64,000 nucleotides of DNA from the NCBI GenBank assembly GCA_036898135.1, contig CM072527.1:30877555-30941554 (forward strand), read 5' to 3'. A model generated the notes under the pieces. It did not search any database. It worked only from the letters and a program-made list of their open reading frames with translations, and was not told the DNA's origin. The stretch comes from Oncomelania hupensis (taxonomy: Eukaryota > Mollusca > Gastropoda > Littorinimorpha > Pomatiopsidae). Positions 28,531 through 64,000 of the stretch are shown here, in pieces. The translations under genes were made by a program, and so were the position numbers. Numbering within the stretch: the first letter of the stretch is position 1; every line of letters begins with the position of its first letter.

Positions 28531-29575
28531 ATATTCATTGCTTACAGGGTCCAGTGGACTGCAAAGAGCCGAAACAGGATCACAAAATCAGGACCACAAC
28601 TTGGTTGAAAGAGGAAGATCCGCCGAAACAACCCCAGTGCTAACACCGAAGGCACTCCACCAGCTGGTCACTTTACAATACAAGCATCCCACGCAGGGGA
28701 CGCTGAGGCTATATTCTACAGTGGAGTCCACCTATAACGAACCTTGGAATAACGAACACCCGCGATTAGCGTACTACCATCCATTTCCAGACACACTCCC
28801 TTCTTTGTCTTACTATTTAATCCCTTCCTATAACGAACAAATCCAGCTCGGCAAATAACGAATCTCCGCTTGTAACGAACACTGTGTGTATTCCCTTGGC
28901 CTACTTTGCCTCATTTGGCTCATCGCCAATAGCGAATAGCAGCAGAAGCATGCCAGTTCGTACATAAGTCAACCAGGCATTGAAGTCATCACTGTCATTG
29001 GCTGCTATAAATAGCCTTGAATGAAGTCATTGTTGATAAACTTCGTAGGCCTAGATCGATCTACGTACTGTATGTTGTGATGTGTACTCATCACCGGTGT
29101 GTACTTCCGTTTACAGTACAAATCTCTACAGCGAATCCCGCTTGTAACGAACCCGAAATTCCCCCCCCCCTTGAGATTCGTTATACCCGGACTCCACTGT
29201 AATTTATCGAGCCCACGTTTACACAAAGAAAATGGAATATAAACATCATTATAAAATATCGACAAAACACATACATATAAAATGCCTACATTGCTATATA
29301 ATAATATCATAGGAAGCCCTAGTGACCCTTTGGCAGAAAGTGCCCAATATCCTCAAGCTGACCCAACAGACCTCATACACAAACGAGAAGTTTTGGAAGA
29401 GTTTTCAAGAAAAAAGTTAGATGACTGGACTAGCGAAGAAGATAGTATAGTAGATTGATAGAACAGAGTATGAATCAGAAAGAACAAAGGAGAAAGACAG
29501 TGACTGTGGGAATTTAAAGCACTAAATTTCCAGAAAGTGGGGATACTATTTATACAGAAATCCCCGGCACCCGAA
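28531..29575 (-). mobile_element. Family A repeat, copy 8, split by a MITE
   Basis: Family-A sequence from 28531 to 28716 and from 29202 to 29575, interrupted by a 481-bp element. The TATAAATAG box is at about 29549. Other copies show the uninterrupted CTCTAATTTATCGA site. Confidence 0.88.
28719..29199. mobile_element. pogo/Tigger-type MITE, 481 bp
   Basis: Terminal inverted repeats CAGTGGAGTCC..CCTATAACGAA / TTCGTTATACCCGGACTCCACTG, flanked by TA on both sides (28717-28718, 29200-29201). The internal CTTGTAACGAAC and ATAACGAA motifs echo the ends. No transposase. It sits in a family-A copy whose empty site is known from the other copies. Confidence 0.9.
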
Positions 29576-29579
29576 AAAC

Positions 29580-31139
29580 TAATCAACAAAATATTGATTT
29601 AAGTGATAGCAAATGTTGTTAAGCATTTCGTTCTATCTTTTCATATTATAGTTTTACCTCCAATGTGTTAATAAATTTCAATACAATTTGGAATTGTTTG
29701 TAAAATTTCATCACTCATACAATGTTATTTGTAAGGTATACTAAGGAAAACTCCAAGAAACAAACTGAATTTTGTCATTTCTTTTCACAGAATGTCAAAA
29801 CAAATGTATTTTCTCGTATGACATTTTTTTGTATATTACAATCCATCTTTGATTTTAAAAAAATAAAATAAAAGAATGGTATTAATTTCCATTGCTAATC
29901 ACTAGAATCAATCACAAACATGTAAAACACACAAAATTTTAAAAAGAAATCAACTGTATATAACATCTAGTTCTGTTTCAGAATCCAAAACTGAATAGGT
30001 TAATGATTTTCTTCTTTCATGTTTTGCTGCCTTCATCAGTGTTTTCTTTTTTTGCTCTCTGCACAATAAGCCAAATATATACAAATTACAGCAGCATATA
30101 TATTGTTACTGCTATGCGCACTAATTGCATCAATTATTTTTACCACAGAAAACACCAACCATTTGATCCCCATACTTTCGGAAAACTGGCAATTATTTTT
30201 TTTAAAATGTTTTTATCGTTTTTTGACAATTTGTGCTACATGGTGTGTTTTTTTCACCACAGAACGAGAACATGGACAACTAGTCAGGGTTCAAACACTA
30301 ACCATTCAATTATTTCACACAATGGAAGCAAGATATAACATGTTTTTCAAAAAATGTATAATAAATAAAATCAAATCATTCACCCAACACAAATTTGGGA
30401 TCTGTGTTAAGCAAAATTGTGTGTGGATAAAATGCATGCCCCTAAAAAACTGTCTTTCATTCGTTCAGATTACCATTGAAATGTAAACGCTAATAGTATT
30501 AAAGCCAATGATGACAAAAAAAGCAGCTTACTAATAGTCATAAAACACAGCATCACTTTCACAGTCTGCCAGTGAGTGAGAAAGAATGAGAACAATAGTG
30601 CCCTCCCCTTTCCCCCCCCCCCCCTCCAATCCTCCCACCCACTCAATCAAATCATTAAAAAATGAGCAAAACTACGACTAAGCACAAACTTATACCAAAG
30701 CAAGAGTGCGTATGAAAGCATTATAATTTATACAAAGGAAAAGAAACAACACAACTCCAATTATTGGAAATTATTTTCAGAGATATCATGATCCCCTTCT
30801 TCAGTTGTGAGCATCGCCAGGTGAAAATAACATGGTAAGTGGGACACAAAATAATAATAGCAACGACAAAAAAAACACAAAAGCCAACAACAGCTAAAAC
30901 GGTGGTTTGGGGGTTCTAATGAATGAAAAAACAATTTTGAATCATAATTTTTCTTTCTTCTTCTTCTCTTTGTCCTCTATCTTCTGATAATTTTAACATC
31001 ATTCAGCAATAAGCATCAGCCTAAAAAGCGGAATTAAAAACAAAGGCAATAATTAGTTGTTGTTTTTTTGGTATTTAATCTCTCTTTCAGTTTATATAAA
31101 CATTATATGAGTTTCCCCTTAAGCCAAGTATTTCATGGA

Positions 31140-31196
<57 letters not shown>

Positions 31197-32250
31197 TTTA
31201 AGGTTGTTAGAAGATCATAGAAAGCAACAAGTAGCAGTATTTTGTTCTGAGAGACAAGTTTAATTTTCTTCTATTATTATTATTTTTATTTTATTTTTAA
31301 AAAATTAATTAATTAATGTATACTTTACAGGGTCCACTGAACCTTTAGTGATCATGGCTAGATCACAACCATTACTTATCCAGTAAGATATATACAAACT
31401 TTAACAGTACACAATTTGGTTAAAAGAGGATTCACTTAATAATCTATATGGAGCTGGGGAACAATCTTTAAAGTAACAATTTGGTGGTAAAACAGTTAAC
31501 GTACCATAATAGCAACCATCTTGCCTTTTTTTGTTGTTGTTGTATGTGCAATGAACCTGCAATTTACGTAAAGTTATTTATATTAATGTATCAAATAGTT
31601 GTTTTAATTTTAAATTATGTTAATAATTATACAGATGAAAGTTATCTACAGGTAACAGTTCATGTTCATAACAATAAAGCAATCCATTGGCACCAATAAC
31701 AATCATTTTAACACTCAGAGTCAGACAAATATTAAATGAGCAAAATACATTGAGTTGGATTTGCAATATTTAGAGACAAAATGTAAGGAAGACAATTTAC
31801 CTGGATCAAAAATGAAACAGAGATAATTAAATTGGATCAACAAAATTGTTATTAGTCTCAATAAAATATCTTGAAACATATTTTGTGCTTTGATGCTTCA
31901 AAAAAAAAATGTTCCCAAGGTTAACTGAGCTCATCCACAACAACAAAGGTTTAGAGTGCACTTAACCCACTCCAAAGCAGCTTACTGTTCATGCAAGAAA
32001 AAGCAATTAATTTAAATCTGTCGACATATTTTGTGCTTTGATGTCTAACAATTACTAACAACAGGACATGTTTAAATGTTTTCTGTTAAGAACAAAATGT
32101 CCCCATGTTTTGCTGATCCTATCTTCAACAACAAAGGTTATTTTTAAAATACACTTATCCTATTCCAAAACAGCTCAACTTTTACACAAGCAAAATCAAT
32201 AAATCTTAATTATCATCACAACTCAATTTTGAGTTTGAGAATAATTTCAC
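29580..32250. other. AT-rich region without a supported gene
   Basis: Frames here lack splice support. There is a (TTA)n run at 31141-31198. At 31320-31470 a very diverged segment recalls the tail half of family A (ACAGGGTCCACTGAAC, then GGTTAAAAGAGGATTCAC). Confidence 0.4.
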
Positions 32251-32254
32251 ATCC

Positions 32255-32610
32255 TATCCTATCCTATCCTATCCCGTAACTCGGAGGTCATTGGGGCACC
32301 ACAGATGATCATTTAACCAGCGTAGGCCATCTTTCTCTGTCCTCAGCAACCCTGATGGTTTGCTTAGTGTCAAGCCTGTCCATTCTCGAACGTTGTCCTC
32401 CTACCTCTTTTTCTTCTACCTCCTTGCACTGTGCCTTGCAGGATGGTCTTTTCAAGGCCTGATGACCTGGTGACATGGCCATACCATCGGAGTTTCCATT
32501 TTTTCACCACTGTGAGCAGGTCATCGTGTTGTCCAATGGCTTGTGCGCTGGTCTGTCGGACTTCATCGTTGGTGATGTGCTGAGTATAGGAAATGCCCAG
32601 AAGTCTTCTG
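32255..32610 (-). mobile_element. RTE-type LINE, 3' fragment
   Basis: TATCC tail at 32253-32275. The minus-strand frame reads RRLLGISYTQHITNDEVRQ and WKLRWYGHVTRSSGLEKT. It is 5' truncated at about 32610 and has a small deletion in the GRRKGRPKKRW region. Confidence 0.93.
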
Positions 32611-32619
32611 TACATATGT

Positions 32620-33400
32620 TACTTAATTTTAAAAGAAAATTGTATTCATGAAAAGGTTTGAAGTACGTCTTTTTGATGATATTGTTAACAGCAGTGGCAG
32701 CAGAACTTCATATTTTGTAAACAGTCATGAGACATGAATTTATTACTCGGCAAACTCAACCATATTACAGTTAATTGACAAACGGGATTCTGGTCCTCAA
32801 ACGAGCAAAAATCTTGCGCAGTAAAATAAAATATAAAGTTCTGTTTAGTCCTAAGTTAACGCTTTTTTTTTCATGTGATATAGCATGGAACAATTTAATT
32901 CAATATTTTATATTGACGTCTGTTCAGGTACATGTGATTTTAGACCACTGCACAGAACACATGAATAAGCTTACAAAATATTGCAATAAACATTAAACAA
33001 GCGTGAGTGTCTTTGCAAGCTAATAAGCGAGCATACATACAAGCTATTTACTCATTCTAAAAATGAGATCACAGGTGAGAATTCGTAATATTATGTCCAG
33101 CTCTACTGAATCTAAAATGACTAAAATGTAAATCAATGCACTAAAATTGTAACAATACATTTTTTAAAAATGTTTAACGCAAGAATAAAATAATGATTTC
33201 TAAAAACCAATCCATATAAATTAGTACATGCTAAAAAAATTGCAACAGAAAAAAATTAAAATGATGAAACAAACATTATTTGGCAGCTGGGTAAACAATG
33301 AATTTACATTAAAAAAAAAAAAAGAAAAAAAAAGAGTTCACAAACCAACAATCAGCGTGAGGTGTACATCACAGCCCTGCATCACCGCCAATCATTTTTG
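32620..33400. other. No gene seen
   Basis: AT-rich, with poly-A tracts near 33311-33335. No structure I can support. Confidence 0.45.
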
Positions 33401-33404
33401 CTAC

Positions 33405-33575
33405 TTATCTTATATGTATTTATTTATTTACTGTAGCTGTTTTAATATTGTACATCCATGTATTCGTAAGGGCTGCATGTAAAACTGAAAGTTGTAGTGT
33501 TCACTTAATGGGCTGCTCTGCCTAGATTGGGTGACCTACATTTCCTGATTACATGTTATCGGCGTTACTAACTTT
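33405..33575. repeat. Dispersed repeat family C, copy 1
   Basis: Shares ATGTATTTATTTA, AATGGGCTG.TCTGCCTA.ATTGGGTGACCT and ATGTTATCGGCGTTACTA with 35095-35262. It resembles the non-coding 3' part of a retroposon. Family not recognised. Confidence 0.65.
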
Positions 33576-33734
33576 TTTTTTCTCACCCATGTATTTTGTG
33601 TATGTACATGTTGTGTAGGTGTGAGCCTAGCATAGACTCTTCTGCCTAGATAAATAAATTTCCTATTATTATCATTATTATTATCAATGAATTAATTATT
33701 ATCAATAAATTCATTATTTATTAACGTTGTTGTT

Positions 33735-33764
<30 letters not shown>

Positions 33765-33765
<1 letters not shown>

Positions 33766-34125
33766 CAATCAGGCTCAAAGCGCGGCGATCTATACCAACA
33801 TACACGCTCACCTGTCTCATCCACCCTCACACACACCAAATACACATCAATCACTCAAACAGGTGGTGTAAAGGCAGGGAGATCGCTATTGGAAGACGGA
33901 AAGAAACTCGAATTTTTTTTTTGTTTTGAAATTTGTATATTGACTGCGTCCTGTACCATTATTGAAGGGAGGGAGGAAACCGGAGTGCCTGGTGAAAACC
34001 CTCGGTGACCTCAATAGTCTCGTACCTAAGTCACATACGTTCACCCCTTGCGGGAATCGAACCCGCGACCTTCGGCATAGGAAACCGGCGACTTATCCAC
34101 TGCGCCACGAGGCCACCCCGTTACT
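33765..34125 (-). mobile_element. tRNA-derived SINE
   Basis: The minus strand starts with a tRNA-like head: GTGGCGCAGTGGATAAG (A box) and CGGGTTCGATTCCCGC (B box plus arm). A body follows with GTTTTCACCAGGCACTCC and GGTTTCCTCCC, like the conserved central core of several invertebrate and fish SINE families. The 3' part (CGATCTCCCTGCC..TTACACCAC) recurs at 37960-38100. It is not a functional tRNA gene, because SINE body sequence follows immediately. Confidence 0.8.
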
Positions 34126-35094
34126 TATAATAATTATAATTCTATTTTGCAGGATCGTCTGCTGGTCAGAAGTTAGTCATATGCTTGAAGGCCTCAGAGG
34201 TAAAGCTAGGAAGCAATTTGTTTGATAGCGATTCTGCCTTCACTTTTTTTCTTTTAGTTTCAGCAGCCCTTGTGCACTTGGATGTCTGTTACAGATTTAT
34301 TCAGTCCCTATTACTGCATGATTGAAAGCAGAGGGGAGAGAGGGCCTGCAAGCACACTTTGATTTTACCATATTGCCTGTATACATTAACAAAACTTTCC
34401 TTATTTCTCATGATAAAAAAAGTATGAGAGAGAAGAGTATATATATATACATATATATTATATAGCTAAAAATGCACGAGTTTTCATCTTGAAGTTCCCC
34501 CAGATTTTACTTTACAAGATCATTTATACAAGAAGTGAGGCAAGAAAAATATTGCACGCAAATTGTTTTGCCTACATGACAGGCAAAATATCCAAGAAAC
34601 TATACAGCCACCATCTAGAACTTTGTACAAATTGACACACACAATCTCCCCATGCTGTGTAGCTGATACTGACGACCAATAGAGGGAGCCCGTCTCATCA
34701 AGTCGTAGCTACGCTGTATGGCAGCATATAGCATCACTCTCACCATGTATGAGATGGCAAAACCAAACAACATTTGAACAAGATGAAAACTATTAAGCAT
34801 GCAATAATTTTAAATAATAATACATTCAAGAAGAACAACAAAAGCAAATCGCACTGAGCATGTAGACGGTACGTATGAGCTGCATGTAAGACTATTATCA
34901 TTATCATCATTCATAACTGCACCAATACTAGCGATATACATAAAACCTCAAATCGTCTGTACATTCATTCATACAAGGTAATATTCAATACAGATCTAGA
35001 ACGTACAAATGCACTGAACCTAAGTATAATAAACTTACGGTAACATTCATGTAGTTTACCTATAATAAATTCATTGTTTGATATCATATCCTTT

Positions 35095-35262
35095 TTTTTA
35101 TTCCATGTATTTATTTACTTTCTGTATCTGTTTTCACACTGTACAATTCGTATGGGCTGCAACATAAAAACTGAAGTTGTACATTTGTACCTAATGGGCT
35201 GTTCTGCCTACATTGGGTGACCTCTACATTTCTTTATTATATGTTATCGGCGTTACTACATT
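35095..35262. repeat. Dispersed repeat family C, copy 2
   Basis: Second copy of the segment at 33405-33575, same orientation, about 1.7 kb away, with substitutions and small indels. Confidence 0.65.
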
Positions 35263-35762
35263 TACTGTCTATACTATAAATATACTGCGAGGCAATGTAT
35301 TACAAGTGCCTGTACCAATAACCCAATGCTGAAATATGTATTATAATGAAACATATTGCATGTTCCGGTAACGTCATGATACCTACTAATCAGTGACACA
35401 CATTGTACCTCTACATCATCATATTGTATAATATTGAAAATGGCTGACTTTATTATATCTAATACGTGCCATTATAATGCCACAGCCATTTACAATGTTC
35501 TGATATTTTGTCTATATACAGAAGAAGCCTGTTACTGTAGACAATACTGCCTCCTTTAAAATTACATCTGTACCATAGTGTTTCTATTCTCATTATACCT
35601 ATTACAGTCTATATAAAGAAGCATTCTGCCTTTCCTGTATTATGTGGACAGTACAACAATGCCATCAACAGTAATTATCCCAACATTAACTAACTGCACC
35701 AAGCATACCAAGATATCATGGATGAAATTGTAGATTAGTTATTTGTTAGAAATTGTAGCATG

Positions 35763-36285
35763 TAGTTAGTTAGTCACTGTTTATAAAGTCCAGCGGACTG
35801 CAAAGAACCGAATCAGAACCATAACTTGGTTTAAAGAGGTCTCACCCCTGATCCGTATAAATGATCTGTTGAAACAACTCTAATGGCAACATTGAAGGCA
35901 CTCCACCAGCCTGCCACTTGACAGGGGATGCTGAGGATGTACTCTAATTTATCGAACCACTGTTTATAAAAACAAATTAGAAAATAAACATCATACATTT
36001 CTAAATAATAATACCATAGAAAGCCCTAGTGACCATTTGCCAAAAAGCATCCAATAGCCCCAAGCTAACCCAACAGACCCCATGCACAAAAAAGAGTTTT
36101 GTGAGAGTTTTCCACAAAAAAAAAGATAGGTGACGAGTCTAGGGATGAAGATAGTAGATTGATAGAACAGATTAGGAATGAGAAAGAACAAATGAGAATG
36201 ACAGAAACAGTAATTTAAAGTACTACATTTCCACAAAGTGGGGATGCTGTTTATACAGAAACCCCAGGCACCCTTACGGGGGAAT
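35763..36285 (-). mobile_element. Family A repeat, copy 9
   Basis: The CTAA-tailed subgroup, more diverged, with short deletions relative to other copies. The terminal GC hairpin is reduced (CCCCAGGCACCCTTACGGGG). Confidence 0.83.
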
Positions 36286-36289
36286 GAAA

Positions 36290-36890
36290 TTGTAGATTAA
36301 GAATCACCAATCAACTAATCAATCAAATATAACTACTATATTAATTGATCAAATATAACCAATCAATTAAAAACTAGCACATTAAAAACAAAAACGGCTG
36401 AAAAACACATTGGTAAATGATAAACTTCAAAAACAGCAAATGGCAAAACAGCAGAATAATATAGCAATATAATGTCCCAAACAAGCTTGACATTTTATCC
36501 CTTCGTGTGTGTGTATATATATCAACCATAAATACATATCACAACAACCAAATACAATTATTACACAATGCCAACAAAACATAAACCTTTTTTTCTCTCG
36601 GTGGGATAGGCAAGAAAAACAAGCCTAAACTAGCACATGTATGAAAACCTGAACTAGAATTACCCCCATGGAACCTGTTCCTCAACCAACAAGAACAACA
36701 GTCAAGCACACCTTAACATCGTTTTGTTTATAATTTGCACTGTACTGTTTGTGTCCACATTAACATTGTTTTAGTTAACTTGTCCATGTACTCTGGCATT
36801 AGTGTAAACGTTAAGCAATAACAGGATTTGATTCCATGGTTTGTTTACTGTCCAGCCAATCAGCAATGCCAGGATACCAGGGCTATATGT
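36290..36890. other. No gene seen
   Basis: AT-rich sequence between the family-A copy and the 48-bp inverted repeat, without further structure. Confidence 0.45.
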
Positions 36891-36894
36891 CTTG

Positions 36895-37034
36895 AGAAAC
36901 AGAACTGAAATAGCTTTTTTAAAAACAACACTGAAAAGTGCCTAGATGATTCTATTTTCCATCCACACCCTTCTACAGGGGTCAAAGGCACTTTTCAGAG
37001 TTGTTTTTAAAAAAGCTATTTCAGTTCTGTTTCT
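36895..37034. repeat. Long near-perfect inverted repeat (48-bp arms)
   Basis: Arms 36895-36942 and 36987-37034 are reverse complements with 47 of 48 matches, around a 44-bp centre. They run from AGAAACAGAACTGAAATAGC to GAAAAGTGCC. Transcription would give a long hairpin. No TA, TAA or 8-bp duplication is obvious at its edges. Confidence 0.95.
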
Positions 37035-37959
37035 GTTCCAGTGTAAGCAGTTTTCACCCTTTAACATTGAAATTGATGTTCACTGCCAACATGACCATCG
37101 ACATACAGATTCCTAAGGAAGTTCAAGCTTCATGTACACTGTTGGATATACTCTGACCATTTACTATCAAAATCTGGTGGGAAGATACAACAAAACAGGT
37201 TTTAATACAGATTCTACAGCTTTTTTCCACAAATAGTGAATTCTATTGACCAATCTGTAATAAAGACCTCATTTTCTTCTTTTTTTTCAGCCACACACAA
37301 TGTACATTTTGAAGTTAGTCAAAATTTTAATTTTAAATTACAACCAGCTAAATTATCTCGATCATTCATTCAGCAATGAAAGCATAACCTGGCTTCCTGC
37401 AAATGTGATATGACGTCAATTTAAAAAAAAAAAAAAAAAACAGTGACATTTTGTCAGATGGCTGTTGCAATGTTTCAGTCAATAAGTTTCATAATAAACA
37501 AACTATCCATGGCAAATGCACAAAATGTAGTTAGTGCAACTGGCCACACTCACCCTCCCTCTCTCACTTCAAAACAAAGAACCAAAGCCATTCTATTTTG
37601 ATAAATCACACACAAGTGACTGCCATTCAACAACAAACTTCATATTAACATTTCACAAGGATGCACTTTCCCCCCTGTAACTCTTAAGGAAGCCATCACC
37701 TGGAGCCGCGTTTTTTTAAAATTCTAATCGCATTTCAGTATTGATCTCAGCTGTGAAAACTTAATTTATTTTGATTTTAACAACCATGCAAATAAAACCA
37801 ATAATTTTGGTACCCATCACAAAACACAAGTTTCATTTCTTTCCCATTCTAATTGTCAAACCATTCTTAAAAGTTTTAATATGAAATAATAATAATACTA
37901 ATAATACTAATAATAATAATAATAACACTGGATGCTACACATGCACTTTTCCCCAAATC

Positions 37960-38100
37960 ATAAATGAGGCTCAAAGCTTGGTGATCTGTACCAACATACA
38001 TGCTCACATTTCACCCACTCTCACACCAAACACACATCTATCACTCAAACATGTGGTGTAAAGTCAGGGAGATCGCTATTAGAAGACGGAAAGACCGAAT
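37960..38100 (-). mobile_element. SINE fragment (body only)
   Basis: Matches the 3' body of the SINE at 33765-34125 (GGCTCAAAGC..GGTGATCTGTACCAACATAC through GGGAGATCGCTATT.GAAGACGGAAAGA). The tRNA head is absent. Confidence 0.8.
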
Positions 38101-38439
38101 ATTTATTTTTTAAATTTTAGATTGACTGAATCAATACCATTACATTTCTTTGTCCTTCATTACTGTACAAATTATCCAGTATGCTACATTATTTCATTCT
38201 AATTACGTAAAATAAAACAAAAACAAATGTTAAAAAAAATCTTTTCTTTGACAGACTGATCCGCATTGACATATTATGAAAAAATATTCACAGCAGTACA
38301 TGACAGAGTGATTTCCTTGAAATTTCGATGTAGTACATATTCACTTCTTGGCAATGAAACCATCATAACAATTATATCATTTGCTTCTGCAACACGGTAA
38401 AACTAATCACCCCTTCAACAAATTAACTTTCAAAAATAA

Positions 38440-40196
38440 TGTAGATTTATTTTGTTTCTGTTTTCAAAAAATTCCTGTCACATTATGCCTGCTAGCTGAT
38501 TGAGCAAGCAGAGGAATTTTAAAACATAAAAATAAAAAAGCGTTTCTTAGTGCCTCCCTCCCTTATTATTGTTCCGTTTTGTTTCATATCACGTTCCTTT
38601 TCTCCATTTTTTTCTTTGCTTTCTCTCTCTCCTATTTTTTTATATATAACTTTGCAGCATGTACTCCAACATTTACATAGATATATACATGATGAAGACT
38701 AGAAGCAGAGGTTAGGTCATGGATTTAGCACAAACTGAAATCTATACAGCACACGCTTTTACAGACTTTACGAACAAGACAAACAACAATACTAAATTCA
38801 TCCATTTCATGTTAAGTTGTCTGTTTTTCAGTAATTAAAGTTTACAAGAATTAATCAATTCATGTTCAACTGTCTTTCTTTATAATTAACATTAGAAAAA
38901 CACACAAGTCATAATATCTGCCACCATTTTTGTTCTTACTGGCTCTTGGAGTAATAAAATTTGGATTTCAACAATATAATACAGACATCTCCTAACGAGA
39001 AGACAAATGACTGTTATTCAATCATGTATGTATTCAATTAGGTTTTTTGTTTTCTTGTGATAGTGGTAATGAACACACAACCAACCTCCATCACTATCAA
39101 GCAAAAATTCACAACATCGTGTAGTACTTGCATGCTTGTGAGCACACAATTAAAAAACATTGTAGAATGATATTGTGTTCTTTTTTGCTGGCTGGTGGAT
39201 CCAAAATAGATGAGTAGGGCACAGGATTTTGAGCGTACGATACCTTATACACTGATTGTGAGAACGCAGCAATGGTAGCGTGTGTGTTTGTGCTAACATA
39301 TGACTCCAGTAAGCCTGGCATTTGGCAGACCAACGTAGGTGGGAAGAATATGAAGATATTCTGAATTCATCTGGGAAGTCTATGGTGTTTTGAGGTATAT
39401 AGGCGGAACAATGTACGAAGATCTAAAGCTGATGAGGTTTTGATTTTTGAGAGTTCTATGGCTGTATGAATGATGTTAATGTTGTATAAGACTTCACAAG
39501 TCATTGTAGTATTACCAGACCATTAGAGATAATGGAAGAACTAAAGCTGATATTGAAAATACTACGGCAGCACGGATGTTGGCAACTCATAAGGCTCCAG
39601 TTAACCCGGTGTAACACGGATGTTAGCAATAAGTGTGCTCCAGTCAGCCTGGTACTTGAAGACCAACGCAGGTAAAGCTGATCTGAAAAATTCTGTACCA
39701 CGGATGTAAGCAGTAGATAACTCCTGCCACCCTGGTAGTGGCCGACCAACGTAGGATGAAACGAAGCGGATGATCTTCTCAAGTCACAATTCAAAATGCA
39801 GGCAAAATATGTGAAGCTGTTGAATGATTTCCAGAAGTCACGATAACATTCTTGCGATCACAAAATTTTAATCTTATGCACTATTTCTAGAATTGGTACG
39901 TCTTTTCTTGCCTCCTTTGTCAGAGAGGTAGTCTCTTGATCCTATTCTTTCTCATTTTAAAAATTGATGATTTGAATTGAGCCACAATATCACAAACAAT
40001 CACAAAATTCAATTCTCTCACTCAGTTTTTGTTATCCTGTCAGAGAGAACATTTCTTTGTCTCTTGTGAGCGTCGGCTAATCCATCTTATGGCGCACAAA
40101 ACCTAACGCTGGTGATGATTTTCAGAATGTCCATGACAATATCACAACGACCTCACACTTTGATTCTCTCACTCAATTTTTCGGTCCTGTCCACGG
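38440..40196 (-). other. Probable RalGDS 3' UTR / downstream region
   Basis: Follows the RalGDS stop codon. A minus-strand AATAAA at 38444-38449 could be a polyadenylation signal, giving a UTR of about 1.75 kb; this is a guess. Between 39270 and 39760 a degenerate motif (CGGATGT..GCA....CTCCAG..A.CC.GGTA) recurs three or four times. At 39985-40116 there is a diverged copy of the terminal coding exon's tail. Confidence 0.35.
39985..40116 (-). pseudogene. Diverged duplicate of the RalGDS terminal coding tail
   Basis: The plus-strand order (ATCACAA..., CTCTCACTCA.TTTTT, CCTGTC, CTCTTGTGAGCGTC.GCT, TATGGCGCACAA) parallels 40141-40290, which includes the last codons and stop. The offset is about 153 bp. 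A tandem duplication after the stop codon is the simplest reading. The copy has lost the frame. Confidence 0.55.

Positions 40197-64000
<23,804 letters not shown>

Overview
The window reads as animal nuclear DNA, most likely from a mollusc and perhaps a marine gastropod. It has short exons with GT/AG borders, long AT-rich introns, many microsatellites, tRNA-headed SINEs, RTE and L2/CR1-type LINE copies, and small terminal-inverted-repeat elements. The mollusc assignment is inference from repeat style; no diagnostic marker gene is present.

All supported host genes lie on the minus strand. (1) At the left edge, three joined exons (2.2-5.4 kb) encode part of a helical-repeat protein resembling spastizin/ZFYVE26. 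(2) From 19.2 kb leftward there is a weaker candidate gene: a tiny first exon (MAELKS) behind CRE-like sites, then exons near 17.2 and 14.15 kb that keep one frame, plus a decayed tandem copy of the second exon at 18.2 kb. (3) From the right edge to 40.2 kb runs the 3' two-thirds of a RalGDS/RGL-family guanine nucleotide exchange factor. Ten exons have matching splice phases and cover the C-terminal RasGEF catalytic domain, a linker and a Ras-association domain, ending in a lysine-rich tail and stop codon. A possible 63-nt in-phase cassette exon lies at 57.5 kb.

Much of the remaining sequence is mobile DNA. A complete RTE-type element with an uninterrupted 1035-residue endonuclease/reverse transcriptase frame (53.1-56.3 kb) sits in a RalGDS intron in sense orientation. 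Five older loci of the same family are scattered to its left; one is a head-to-head inverted pair and one is interrupted by an 800-bp inverted-repeat element with a 9-bp target duplication. An interspersed family of about 600 bp (called family A here) occurs about 14 times, nearly always in one orientation. It has a GC hairpin and TATA box at one end and a short-repeat tail at the other, and I do not recognise it. Further elements are a PIF/Harbinger-like MITE (TAA duplications), a hAT-like MITE (8-bp duplications) abutting it, two pogo/Tigger-type elements (TA duplications), a tyrosine-recombinase (Crypton-like) coding fragment, an LTR-like promoter/polyA module, L2/CR1 fragments and several minisatellites.

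I found no wholly new multi-gene system. The most unusual material is family A, the nested transposon stack at 14.5-17.0 kb, the RTE inverted pair at 7.0-8.5 kb, and an apparent duplication of the RalGDS C-terminal coding tail into its own 3' UTR.
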